NCBI RefSeq assembly: GCF_000689255.1
Contig: NZ_HG964446.1
Span: 124,001 to 188,000, forward strand
Reading direction: 5' to 3'
Source: Mycobacterium triplex
GTDB lineage: Bacteria; Actinomycetota; Actinomycetes; Mycobacteriales; Mycobacteriaceae
Length of the DNA stretch: 64,000 nucleotides
The notes under the pieces were generated by a model, which made no database searches, was not told where the DNA came from, and saw nothing but the letters and a program-made list of their open reading frames with translations. The number at the start of each line of letters is the position of its first letter. Positions within the stretch are counted from its first letter, which is position 1. The position numbers and the translations under genes were made by a program. This document shows, piece after piece, positions 52,428 through 60,308 of the stretch.

Positions 52428-53197
52428 GCTACACCCATCCCGATTCGATGCGCGGCCACGTCGCGATCATCACCGGCGCGGCTCAAGGCGTGGGCAAGGG
52501 CACCGCAACGGCACTGCTCGAACGCGGCGCGTCGGTAGTGCTGGCCGACATCCAGGCCGACGTTCTGGAAGCGACGAGCAACGAGCTCAAGGAATTGGGC
52601 CCGGTGAAAAGCGTGGTCGCCGATCTGCGCGACCCGGACAGCGCGCAGCGGATCACCGCGGCCGCGGTCGACGCCTTCGGCACGGTGCACGGGCTGGTCA
52701 ACAACGCCATTGCCACCAACGAGCCCAAGGCCTTCGTCGACATCACCCTCGAGGACTTCGCGCTCGGCCACGACGTCGGCCCCCGCGCGACGTTTCTGCT
52801 GATGCAGGCGGTGCACCCCCTGATGGTCGCCGCCGGCGGCGGGTCGATCGTCAACCTCGGCTCGGGTACGGGAACCGGCGGCGAGCCCAAGTGGGGCGGC
52901 TACGCCACCGCCAAGGAAGGCATCCGCGGCCTGTCCAAGGTCGCCGCGCTGGAATGGGGCCGCGACAACATCCGCGTCAACGTCATCTGCCCGTTCGCCG
53001 AGTCCGACGGCGTCAAATTCTGGAAGTCGTTCGCGCCCAAGGAGTACGACAAGGCGGTGGGGCGGGTCCCGATGAAGCGCATCGGCGACGTCCGTACCGA
53101 TGTGGGAGCCCTGGTGGCGTTCCTGCTCGGCAGCGACGCCACATTCATCACCGGTCAGACCATTCACGTCGACGGTGGGATCGGCTGCTTCCGGTGA
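52424..53197 (+). CDS. SDR-family oxidoreductase
   Basis: A 257-residue SDR. It has ITGAAQGVGKGTATALLERG, NNAIATNEPKAF (NNA retained, G replaced by I), a normal serine strand (IVNLGSGTG) and YATAKEGIRGL (Tyr, Lys). The C-terminus ITGQTIHVDGGIGCFR is standard. ATGA overlap with the VOC gene and GTGA overlap with the TetR gene show tight coupling. Confidence 0.88.
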   Translation: MSYTHPDSMRGHVAIITGAAQGVGKGTATALLERGASVVLADIQADVLEATSNELKELGPVKSVVADLRDPDSAQRITAAAVDAFGTVHGLVNNAIATNEPKAFVDITLEDFALGHDVGPRATFLLMQAVHPLMVAAGGGSIVNLGSGTGTGGEPKWGGYATAKEGIRGLSKVAALEWGRDNIRVNVICPFAESDGVKFWKSFAPKEYDKAVGRVPMKRIGDVRTDVGALVAFLLGSDATFITGQTIHVDGGIGCFR

Positions 53198-53802
53198 CCG
53201 GCGAGTCGCTGCGTGATCGTCAGCGCGCGCAGATTCGCGCCGACATCCGGCGCGCGGCGTTCCGGCTGTTTGTCGAGCGCGGGTACGACGCGGTCACCAC
53301 CGAGGAGATCGCCACTGCCGCAGGCGTTTCGCCGCGTACCTTCTTCCGGCATGTGCCGACCAAGGAGGAGTTACTGTTGGCGCCGGTACGTCATGGCGGT
53401 GCCGCGATCGTCAATCATCTGGAAAAGCGTCCCGCCGCCGAGGCACCCGATGTCGCGCTGATCAACGCCATCATCACCCGGACCCAGTCGTTCGACCGTG
53501 CCGACTGCGAGGAGTGGCGCGCGGCCCTGCTGGTCGCGCCGGGCTTGCTCGACAAGGCAACCATCCACACTCCCGCCGACAAGGAGCGGGCGATGAAGCT
53601 CGTCGCTGAACGCATGGGCACCAACCCGGAGACCGATATGCGTCCCGGGCTGCTGATCCAACTCGCGTTTGGTGCGGCGGATTTCGCGTTCCAGCAGTGG
53701 GTCCGGCGGTCAACCAATCGACAGCCCCTGGACCGCTATGTGATCGAGGCCCTCGAAGCGGTCAAGAGCCCCTACTGGCGAAAGAAGCGCTCGACGGACT
53801 AG
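53194..53802 (+). CDS. TetR-family regulator
   Basis: A 202-residue TetR protein. The HTH VTTEEIATAAGVSPRTFFRH then VPTKEELLLAP marks the MftR/FadR-like group (FFRHVPTKEEL). GTG 53194 overlaps the SDR stop by 4 nt. As the last gene of the 50842 operon it probably senses a pathway intermediate and acts at the palindrome 50766-50780. Confidence 0.9.
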   Translation: MTGESLRDRQRAQIRADIRRAAFRLFVERGYDAVTTEEIATAAGVSPRTFFRHVPTKEELLLAPVRHGGAAIVNHLEKRPAAEAPDVALINAIITRTQSFDRADCEEWRAALLVAPGLLDKATIHTPADKERAMKLVAERMGTNPETDMRPGLLIQLAFGAADFAFQQWVRRSTNRQPLDRYVIEALEAVKSPYWRKKRSTD

Positions 53803-53865
53803 TCAGCCGGTCCCGACTGCAGCTCGCCACTGGCGCGTTAATTTGATATGTGTTTATATAGAAGA

Positions 53866-54231
53866 ATGTCGAATCAGATGCAGGTGGGGTGTTGCCCGAG
53901 TTTGGGTTTTACCGCGCTGGACGATTCGCAGGCCGCTACCTTGGCGACGATGTTCAAAGCGCTCAGCGACCCGGTGCGGCTGCGATTGCTAAGCCTGATC
54001 GCGAGCCATCCCGGCGGGGAGGCTTGCGTTTGTGAAATCTCGGCGACGTTCGATGTCTCCCAACCAACGATTTCCCACCATCTCAAACTGTTGCGTTCAG
54101 CCGGCCTGATCGACTGCGAACGTCGCGGCACCTGGGTGTACTACTGGGTGATTCCCTCGGCTTTGCAACAACTTTCATCCACGCTGAAGGTCGACGACAG
54201 GCTCGTGACGACACCGGAGCGCTGCCAGTGA
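53866..54231 (+). CDS. arsR: ArsR-family arsenic-responsive repressor
   Basis: A 121-residue winged-helix ArsR/SmtB protein. The HTH is VSQPTISHHLKLLRSAGLID (about 64-83). Metal-binding cysteines are likely C54 and C56 in GEACVCEIS, with C9/C10 (VGCCPS) and the C-terminal Cys as extra candidates. The promoter region (TTAATTTGATATGTGTTTAT) is unusually AT-rich for this genome. It is first in the arsR-acr3-arsC-cadI operon. Confidence 0.92.
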   Translation: MSNQMQVGCCPSLGFTALDDSQAATLATMFKALSDPVRLRLLSLIASHPGGEACVCEISATFDVSQPTISHHLKLLRSAGLIDCERRGTWVYYWVIPSALQQLSSTLKVDDRLVTTPERCQ

Positions 54232-55337
54232 TGGAGATCGGGTCAGGGCCTGCGGCCGCGCGCACAGTCGCCCGGCTTTCGACCTTGGACCGGATGCTGC
54301 CGCTGTGGATCGGGGTGGCCATGATCGCCGGTCTACTACTTGGCCGGATGGTGCCCGGTTTGGGATGGGCGCTGAGCGCTGTTGAAATCGACGGCATTTC
54401 ACTGCCGATCGCGCTGGGCCTGTTGGTGATGATGTACCCGGTGCTCGCCAAGGTGCGCTACGACCAGCTCGGCGAGATCGCCGACGACCACAAACTGATG
54501 GCTTCCTCGCTGGTGCTCAATTGGCTGGTCGGACCGGCGGTGATGTTCACCCTGGCATGGCTCCCGCTCGCCGATCTTCCCCAATACCGCACCGGTCTGA
54601 TCATCGTCGGGCTGGCCCGCTGCATCGCCATGGTCATCATCTGGAACGACTTGGCGTGCGGAGACCGCGAAGCCGCAGCCGTCCTGGTCGCGCTCAACTC
54701 GATCTTCCAAGTGGTGATGTTCGCCGTGCTGGGCTGGTTCTATCTGTCGGTGCTGCCCGGGTGGCTAGGTCTGCCGCAAACCGGCATCGCCGTCTCACCG
54801 TGGGATATCGCGAAATCCGTCTTGATCTTTCTCGGCATCCCGCTGCTAGCCGGGTACCTGTCCCGTCGACTCGGCGAACACGCCAAGGGCCGCGGTTGGT
54901 ACGAGGCCCGATTCCTTCCCCGCATCGGGCCATGGGCCCTGTATGGGTTGTTGTTCACGATCGTTACCCTGTTCGCCTTACAGGGCAACCAAATCATCTC
55001 CCGTCCATGGGATGTCGCCCGCATCGCGCTCCCCCTGTTGGCCTACTTCGCAATCATGTGGGCCGGCGGATACGCGCTCGGATTGGCACTGCGGCTCCGC
55101 TACGCCCGCACCACCACGTTGGCGTTCACCGCGGCCGGTAACAACTTCGAACTAGCCATCGCGGTCGCGATCGGCACCTACGGCATCGCGTCCGGGCAGG
55201 CGCTTGCGGGAGTGGTCGGGCCATTGATCGAAGTCCCCGTACTCGTCGGGCTCGTCTACCTCGCCCTGGCACTTCGCGACCGGCTCTTCAATTTTCGCGC
55301 CACCGTGGATTCGAGCAGGAGCAGCAGCGATGGCTGA
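54228..55337 (+). CDS. acr3: ACR3-type arsenite efflux permease
   Basis: A 369-residue, ten-helix arsenite/H+ antiporter. The conserved cysteine of the fourth helix, GLARCIAMVIIWNDLACGD (C132), is essential in this family. AAGNNFELAIAVAIGTYG in the ninth helix is the matching signature. It extrudes As(III). GTG 54228, or ATG 54231, overlaps the arsR stop, and its end overlaps arsC by 8 bp. Confidence 0.95.
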   Translation: MMEIGSGPAAARTVARLSTLDRMLPLWIGVAMIAGLLLGRMVPGLGWALSAVEIDGISLPIALGLLVMMYPVLAKVRYDQLGEIADDHKLMASSLVLNWLVGPAVMFTLAWLPLADLPQYRTGLIIVGLARCIAMVIIWNDLACGDREAAAVLVALNSIFQVVMFAVLGWFYLSVLPGWLGLPQTGIAVSPWDIAKSVLIFLGIPLLAGYLSRRLGEHAKGRGWYEARFLPRIGPWALYGLLFTIVTLFALQGNQIISRPWDVARIALPLLAYFAIMWAGGYALGLALRLRYARTTTLAFTAAGNNFELAIAVAIGTYGIASGQALAGVVGPLIEVPVLVGLVYLALALRDRLFNFRATVDSSRSSSDG

Positions 55338-55746
55338 CCATCCCAGTGTCTTATTCGTGTGCGTGCACAATGCCGGACGCTCCCAAATGGCTGCGGCGCT
55401 GCTCATGCATCTGGCCGGCGACCGTGTCGAAGTCCGTTCCGCGGGAACCGATCCCGTTGATCACCTTAACCCCGCGGTGGTCACGGCGATGTCGGAGCTC
55501 AGCATCGACATCAGCACCCAGCTCCCCAAGCTGCTGATGGCCGAGGCGGTGCAGTCCAGCGACGTCGTGATCACGATGGGTTGTGGTGACACCTGTCCAT
55601 ATTTTCCCGGAGTGTCCTACCGCGATTGGAAGCTGCCTGATCCCGCCGGCCAACCGCTGGAAACCGTGCGCATCATCCGCGACGACATCGCCCGCCGTGT
55701 CGAGGCCCTGATCGCCGAACTCCTGTCGACCACCTCAGCCCCTTAA
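55330..55746 (+). CDS. arsC: Arsenate reductase, low-molecular-weight phosphatase fold
   Basis: A 138-residue LMW-PTP-fold arsenate reductase. The anion loop is FVCVHNAGRSQ (C11, R17, CX5R). A distal pair of cysteines (MGCGDTCPYFPG) fits the thiol cascade of the thioredoxin- or mycothiol-linked type. WKLPDPAGQP carries the DP motif. It reduces As(V) to As(III) for ACR3 export. Confidence 0.95.
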   Translation: MADHPSVLFVCVHNAGRSQMAAALLMHLAGDRVEVRSAGTDPVDHLNPAVVTAMSELSIDISTQLPKLLMAEAVQSSDVVITMGCGDTCPYFPGVSYRDWKLPDPAGQPLETVRIIRDDIARRVEALIAELLSTTSAP

Positions 55747-55770
55747 CCGGATCCGAAGAAAGGAACCACG

Positions 55771-56181
55771 ATGTCGCGCGTACAGCTAGCCCTCAACGTC
55801 GATGATCTGGACGAGGCAATCGCCTTCTACTCCAAGCTGTTCGGCATCGATCCCGCCAAGATCAAACCCGGCTATGCGAATTTCGCCATTGCCGAACCCC
55901 CACTCAAGCTGGTGCTGATCGAGAATCGGGGCCACGGCGGCACACTCAACCATCTCGGCGTCGAAGTTGCCGACAGCGACACGGTGCACACCGAGATCGC
56001 CCGGCTGACTGACGAAGGGTTGTTTACCGAGGAAGAGATCAACACCACCTGCTGTTTCGCCGCCCAAGACAAGGTCTGGGTCACCGGACCCGCCGGCGAG
56101 CGGTGGGAGGTCTACACCGTGCTGGCCGACTCCGAAACCTTCGGGCCCGGCACCGACGAAGCCTGCTGCACGGCGTCCTAG
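55771..56181 (+). CDS. cadI: CadI/ArsI-type VOC metalloprotein
   Basis: A 136-residue VOC protein. It is almost identical in its motifs to mycobacterial CadI: SRVQLALNVDDLDEAIAFYS, YANFAIAEPPLKLVLIEN, TLNHLGVEV (H61), TTCCFAAQDKVWVTGPAG (C94, C95) and RWEVYTVLADSE (E113). ArsI relatives cleave C-As bonds using the same His, Glu and vicinal cysteines. The first ArsI iron ligand (His near residue 5) is Gln here, so it fits CadI better. A C-terminal CC pair may bind metal. GAAGAAAGG precedes the ATG. Confidence 0.92.
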   Translation: MSRVQLALNVDDLDEAIAFYSKLFGIDPAKIKPGYANFAIAEPPLKLVLIENRGHGGTLNHLGVEVADSDTVHTEIARLTDEGLFTEEEINTTCCFAAQDKVWVTGPAGERWEVYTVLADSETFGPGTDEACCTAS

Positions 56182-56184
56182 CGC

Positions 56185-57414
56185 CTACCGAGACTTGTTG
56201 TGCCGCACCTGGTTGAACGGCACGCCACGGTCCGCGGCATATTCCCGGGGCAGGCCGAGAACACGCTCGGCAATCACGTTGCGGGCCATCTCATCGCTGC
56301 CGCCGCCCAGGGCGACGGTTTGACGGGACAGGTAGCGCTCCCCGACCTTCAGCAGTTCGTGGTCGTCGTCGACGACGCCGAGCGCGCCGACGATATCCAG
56401 CGCCGTGTCGACCTGCAGGAAAGTCACATCGGAGTGGAAGAGCCGGATGATCGAGCCGGCGGCCGGCGGGAGGCTACCGTCGCGCATCGCGGCGGCAACG
56501 TGCTCGACGAGCCCGTCGCGCACCATCCGGCGGGCCAGTACCCGGCCAATCTTGTCCTGTGTCAACGGATCGTCGGCCTTGCCCGCCGCATCGGCCAATA
56601 CGAAATAGTCGGAGTAGGAATCTTCCGACCGCTCGCGGCCGCGGCCGCTGGCGAACTCCGAGCCCTGTCCGACGGCACGCCGTTCGTGAAACAGCAGTCG
56701 CCCCGCGGCTTCCCAACCCTTGTTGACCTCGCCGACGACCGCGGAATCGTCGAGGCGTAGCCCGTCGAAGAACTCTTCACAGAATTCGTTGGAGCCGTCG
56801 ACCTGTTCGATGCGCCGCAGCGTCACCCCGGGTGCGTGAATCGGCACCAGGAACATGGTGAGCCCGTCGTGCTTGGGCACCGTCGGGTCGGTGCGGGCCA
56901 GCAGCAGCCCGTAGTCCGCGGCGAAGGCGCTAGTGCTCCAGGTCTTGGCTCCGTTGACGATCCAGCCCTCACCGTCGTGCTCGGCACGGGTGATCAGTCC
57001 GGCCAGGTCCGAGCCGCCACCCGGCTCCGATAGGAGTTGGACCAACACCTCCTCGCCGCGCAGGGCCGCGGAAATGTGTTGGCGCTTCTGGTCTTCGGTG
57101 CCGACGTCCAGCAGGGTCGCACAACAGATCGTGAAGGTGGGGACGTTGAGGATCAGCGGCATCTCGTAGCCTTCGGTCTCGTCGTCGAAGGCCTTTTGAT
57201 AGGCGACGTCGAGGCCGAGGCCCCCGTATTCGCGGGGGAAGCAGATCCCGGCGAAGCCACCGGCGTAGAGGCGTCGCTGCAAGTCGCGGGCGCGCTGCCA
57301 CGCGGCCTCGTCGTCGCGTTCGCCGAGGGGCGGCGAGTTCGGGTCGACGCGGGGCATGTGGTCGGCCAGCCAGGCTCGCGCCCGGGCGGCGAATTCGGCT
57401 ACCGTCTCGGTCAT
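56185..57414 (-). CDS. Acyl-CoA dehydrogenase (FadE-type)
   Basis: A 409-residue flavoprotein. The FAD/substrate regions are visible: LLSEPGGGSDLAGLITRAEH, WIVNGAKTWSTSAFAADYGL, and GGGSDEMARNVIAERVLGLP near the C-terminus. An Asp-rich linker and RRMVRDGL helices follow. The coupling to a second FadE suggests a heterodimeric or heterotetrameric enzyme, as seen for steroid-ring CoA thioesters in actinobacteria. ATGA overlap with the upstream FadE. It is the last gene of the long minus-strand operon. Confidence 0.92.
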   Translation of the reverse strand: MTETVAEFAARARAWLADHMPRVDPNSPPLGERDDEAAWQRARDLQRRLYAGGFAGICFPREYGGLGLDVAYQKAFDDETEGYEMPLILNVPTFTICCATLLDVGTEDQKRQHISAALRGEEVLVQLLSEPGGGSDLAGLITRAEHDGEGWIVNGAKTWSTSAFAADYGLLLARTDPTVPKHDGLTMFLVPIHAPGVTLRRIEQVDGSNEFCEEFFDGLRLDDSAVVGEVNKGWEAAGRLLFHERRAVGQGSEFASGRGRERSEDSYSDYFVLADAAGKADDPLTQDKIGRVLARRMVRDGLVEHVAAAMRDGSLPPAAGSIIRLFHSDVTFLQVDTALDIVGALGVVDDDHELLKVGERYLSRQTVALGGGSDEMARNVIAERVLGLPREYAADRGVPFNQVRHNKSR

Positions 57415-58544
57415 GCGGCCGGCCCCTGGTTCCTGACGTGGCGGTAGATGGCCTGGTGATGCTCGGTCGGCGTGCCGAATAGCCCGCGATACAAGGTGAT
57501 TCGTCTCAGGAACAAGTGCAGATCGTGTTCCCAGGTCACGCCGATGCCACCGTGCAGCTGTACGCAGTCCTGTACCAGCGGCCCGGCATGCTCGCCCAGG
57601 TAGGACTTGGCCGCGCTGACCCAGAGCGCGGCATCGGCGGCGCGAGTAGCTACTCGCTGGACCGCTCGCGCGGTGATGCCACGGCCGGCGTGCAGCCACA
57701 TCGTCATGTCCGCGAGGCGGTGCTTGATCGCTTGATAGGACCCCAGCGGCCGGCCGAAGCTGTACCGATCGCGACTCCAGTCGATCGTCAATGCGAGCAC
57801 GGTGTCGAGAACTCCGACCGTCTCGGCGCACTGCAACACGATGGCGACCTGGCTTTGCCGGTCGATCAGAGCCCGTGCATCGGCATGTGATCCCACCGGC
57901 GCTTCCACGGAGACACCGTCGAATTCGATTCGTGCGTAACGCTTTACCAAGTCGACGCAGCGTTGGGGGCGGATCGTGACGCCGGGGGTGTCGGCTCGGA
58001 CCAGGAACTGACGCACGCCGTCTTCAGCACGGGCAGTGACCAGCAGCAAGTCGGCTTCCGCACCCGCCTCGACCCGGTCCTTGACGCCGTCGAGGCGATA
58101 GCCCGCTGCGGTGGCAGTCGCGGTGAGCGTGGGCTTCGACGGGTCGAAACCGCGGCCGGGTTCGTCGACCGCCCATGTCGCCACCGAATCACCCGAGACG
58201 AGCGCCCGGATGGTTCCGGCGTGATCGGCGTGGTTGTCGGCATCGACGAGCCCGGCCAGCACGGTGCTCACCGGGTGCAGCGGTCCCGGTGCGATCGTGT
58301 GGCCGGTCAGCTCGGCGATGGCCGCCAGGTCGTGCAGCCCGCTGCCGGAGACGCTGCCGCCGCCCAGCTCCTCGGCCACCAGCAAGCCGGCCCAGCCAAG
58401 TTCGGCGGCCTGCTTCCACCACTTGGGGCCGACGGGGCGGTCCTCGGCGTGTAGCGCGCGTTGCTGGACCAACGTCGCGTGCTGGTCCAGAAACGCGCGG
58501 GCGGTGGAAAGGAACAGCTCGGTCTCGGACGAGGACGGTGTCAC
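57411..58544 (-). CDS. Acyl-CoA dehydrogenase (FadE-type, partner subunit)
   Basis: A 377-residue FadE-type protein. The C-terminal region has CVQLHGGIGVTWEHDLHLFL, and the middle helix SYQAIKHRLADMTMWLHAGR is intact. The N-terminal half (LGWAGLLVAEELGGGSVSGS) is typical, while the strong GGSD FAD loop of the partner is absent, as in one chain of heteromeric FadEs. The start is GTG 58544, overlapping the CMD gene stop. Confidence 0.9.
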   Translation of the reverse strand: MTPSSSETELFLSTARAFLDQHATLVQQRALHAEDRPVGPKWWKQAAELGWAGLLVAEELGGGSVSGSGLHDLAAIAELTGHTIAPGPLHPVSTVLAGLVDADNHADHAGTIRALVSGDSVATWAVDEPGRGFDPSKPTLTATATAAGYRLDGVKDRVEAGAEADLLLVTARAEDGVRQFLVRADTPGVTIRPQRCVDLVKRYARIEFDGVSVEAPVGSHADARALIDRQSQVAIVLQCAETVGVLDTVLALTIDWSRDRYSFGRPLGSYQAIKHRLADMTMWLHAGRGITARAVQRVATRAADAALWVSAAKSYLGEHAGPLVQDCVQLHGGIGVTWEHDLHLFLRRITLYRGLFGTPTEHHQAIYRHVRNQGPAA

Positions 58545-59110
58545 AGTTCCTCATCTTGTATGCCAAAAGCGTTGACCGCCATGGCCAGCAGGCAGTAACC
58601 CCCGATCGTGAACACCAGGTCCATGCGTTGGTCGTCGGTGAAATGGCGGCCCAACCGGTCCCAGGTGGGCGTGGAGATGGTGCCGGTGTCCACCAGGTCG
58701 TCCACCGCGGCCAGCACCGACTGGTCGGCGTCGTCGGCGAGTTGTCCGTCGCTAATGCCGTCAATCTCGACGTCGCTCAATCCCGCCCGGCGGGCGATCG
58801 GGAGATGGTGCGCCCACAGGTACTCGCAGTTTCGCCGGTGCACCGAACGCAGCAGCGCCACCTCGCGTACCCGCGGCGACAGCGTGGAGCCGTTGAGGAG
58901 GTAGGTGTTGAACGGCAGATACGCCCGGGTCAGATCGGGATGGCGTACCAGGGTCGACAGGATATTGCCGGCGCCGGTGGGATTGGCGCGCTCGGCCGGA
59001 ATCAGCGAGGCGATGGCGCGGCGACTGCGGTCGTCCCATTCGTCGGCGGGCAGCGGGGTCAGCCGCGGCGTGTGTCGGTCGGTCACGTGGAATCTACTGG
59101 ATCGGCTCAT
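58541..59110 (-). CDS. Carboxymuconolactone decarboxylase-family protein
   Basis: A 189-residue AhpD/CMD-fold helical protein. LSPRVREVALLRSVHRRNCE and YLWAHHLPIARRAGLSDVEI are the family block. It carries one Cys before the His motif (NCEYLWAHH) instead of the CxxC of AhpD, so redox activity is unlikely. ATG 59110 overlaps the TauD gene end by 17 nt. GTG 59086 is an alternative. Confidence 0.85.
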   Translation of the reverse strand: MSRSSRFHVTDRHTPRLTPLPADEWDDRSRRAIASLIPAERANPTGAGNILSTLVRHPDLTRAYLPFNTYLLNGSTLSPRVREVALLRSVHRRNCEYLWAHHLPIARRAGLSDVEIDGISDGQLADDADQSVLAAVDDLVDTGTISTPTWDRLGRHFTDDQRMDLVFTIGGYCLLAMAVNAFGIQDEEL

Positions 59111-59939
59111 CACCAAGTACGGTGGTACGCAACATTTCTCGCTGTGAGTCGGGGTCATACGGCGCGGCCCGGTGCAGCACACCGCGGTTGTCCCAGATGA
59201 CGGTGTCGCCGACCGACCAGCTGTGGCTGTACACCTTGTCGGGCGTGGTGGCCCGCTCCAGCAACTCGGCCAACAGGGCACGGCCTTCCTCGAGGTCCAT
59301 GCCCACCACATAGTCGGCAGAAGCGCCCAGCACCAACGACTTACGGCCGGAGCGGTGCGTCCACACCAGGGGATGTTCGTGGGTGCGGCGGGACCGCCAA
59401 CGCGCCAACTGCTCCGGCGTCGGGTCCGGGGTGATGCGCCGCTGGGAGGCCTCCAGCGAGTGCACCACCCGCAACGCGCCGTACCGGTCTTTTTCCTCGT
59501 CGGTCAGCGCATCGTAAGCCGCGTAGGACGAGGCGAATTCGGTTTCGCCGCCGCGTTCGGCGACCTGCTTGGCAGACAGGACGGTGGCTTTTTGCGGGTA
59601 GTCGTCGCCGGTGGGCGTGCAGCCGTCGATGTGCCAGTCGAAGGTCGCCTTCAGATAGGCCGCCGAGGAGTTCTTGGACTTGTCCAGTGTGACCGGGTAG
59701 ATGCCGGCGACCGGGTGATGCCCGTCCGACGAGTAGTCGACGGCGCCCAGCCGGTGGCAGAACGCGACCTGGGCCTCGGGTTCGAGGTTCAGACCGCGGA
59801 ACACCAGAACGCCGTTGTCCTCCAATGCATCCAAGATGGTTTCACCGACCGGGTCGTCGGCGCCCAGGTGAGCGGGATCCAGGCCGGTGACTTCGGCGCC
59901 GACGGATTCGCTGAGCTTGGTGACGGTGAGCAGACTCAT
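59094..59939 (-). CDS. TauD/TfdA-type Fe(II)/2-oxoglutarate dioxygenase
   Basis: A 281-residue dioxygenase. Iron ligands are WHID (H103, D105) and GVLHRA (H256), and the 2-oxoglutarate arginine is in REMLRTTV (R271, with R267 nearby). TauD relatives hydroxylate sulfonates, phenoxyacetates or alkyl sulfates. The operon (Rieske, CMD, FadEs) implies an organic ring or chain substrate rather than taurine. GAAGGA precedes the ATG. Confidence 0.9.
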   Translation of the reverse strand: MSLLTVTKLSESVGAEVTGLDPAHLGADDPVGETILDALEDNGVLVFRGLNLEPEAQVAFCHRLGAVDYSSDGHHPVAGIYPVTLDKSKNSSAAYLKATFDWHIDGCTPTGDDYPQKATVLSAKQVAERGGETEFASSYAAYDALTDEEKDRYGALRVVHSLEASQRRITPDPTPEQLARWRSRRTHEHPLVWTHRSGRKSLVLGASADYVVGMDLEEGRALLAELLERATTPDKVYSHSWSVGDTVIWDNRGVLHRAAPYDPDSQREMLRTTVLGDEPIQ

Positions 59940-59970
59940 GGTCTGTCCTTCCTTCGTGGTCTGGTGGGTA

Positions 59971-60306
59971 TCACGGAATGGGCTCGCCGATGCGGATCAT
60001 GACCGCGTCGGCGGCGTCGGTCGGGGCGGGCTGATGCATGATCTCCACCGCCATGGCGACCATGACCAACGAATAGATCATGTGCAGCAGGTTCAGCGCA
60101 TCGTCCGGTACGTTGTCGAGCGGGAACTTGTCGCAGTAGTCGATGGCCTCTTCAAGCCGCGGGAAGAATGCGTCGTAGAACTGGCGCAACTCGTCCATCG
60201 TGCTGGCCAGCCGCATGTCCCAGCGTTCGGTTTCGGTGGCCAGGCACCAGATCTTCGCGTAGTCCTCGAGCTCGGCGAATGCACTGGGCAGCAAGGTATC
60301 TGACAT
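59971..60306 (-). CDS. ~110-residue partner of Rieske oxygenase (module B)
   Basis: A 111-residue helical protein directly after the Rieske alpha gene. It shares with 31726-32052 the pattern FYDA..PR.EEAI.Y, then P.DA..LLH.(L/I)YS...V..AV. A GTG (60312) overlapping the Rieske stop, three codons before the ATG, is an alternative start. Function unknown; proposed accessory subunit. Confidence 0.82.
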   Translation of the reverse strand: MSDTLLPSAFAELEDYAKIWCLATETERWDMRLASTMDELRQFYDAFFPRLEEAIDYCDKFPLDNVPDDALNLLHMIYSLVMVAMAVEIMHQPAPTDAADAVMIRIGEPIP

Positions 60307-60308
60307 GG

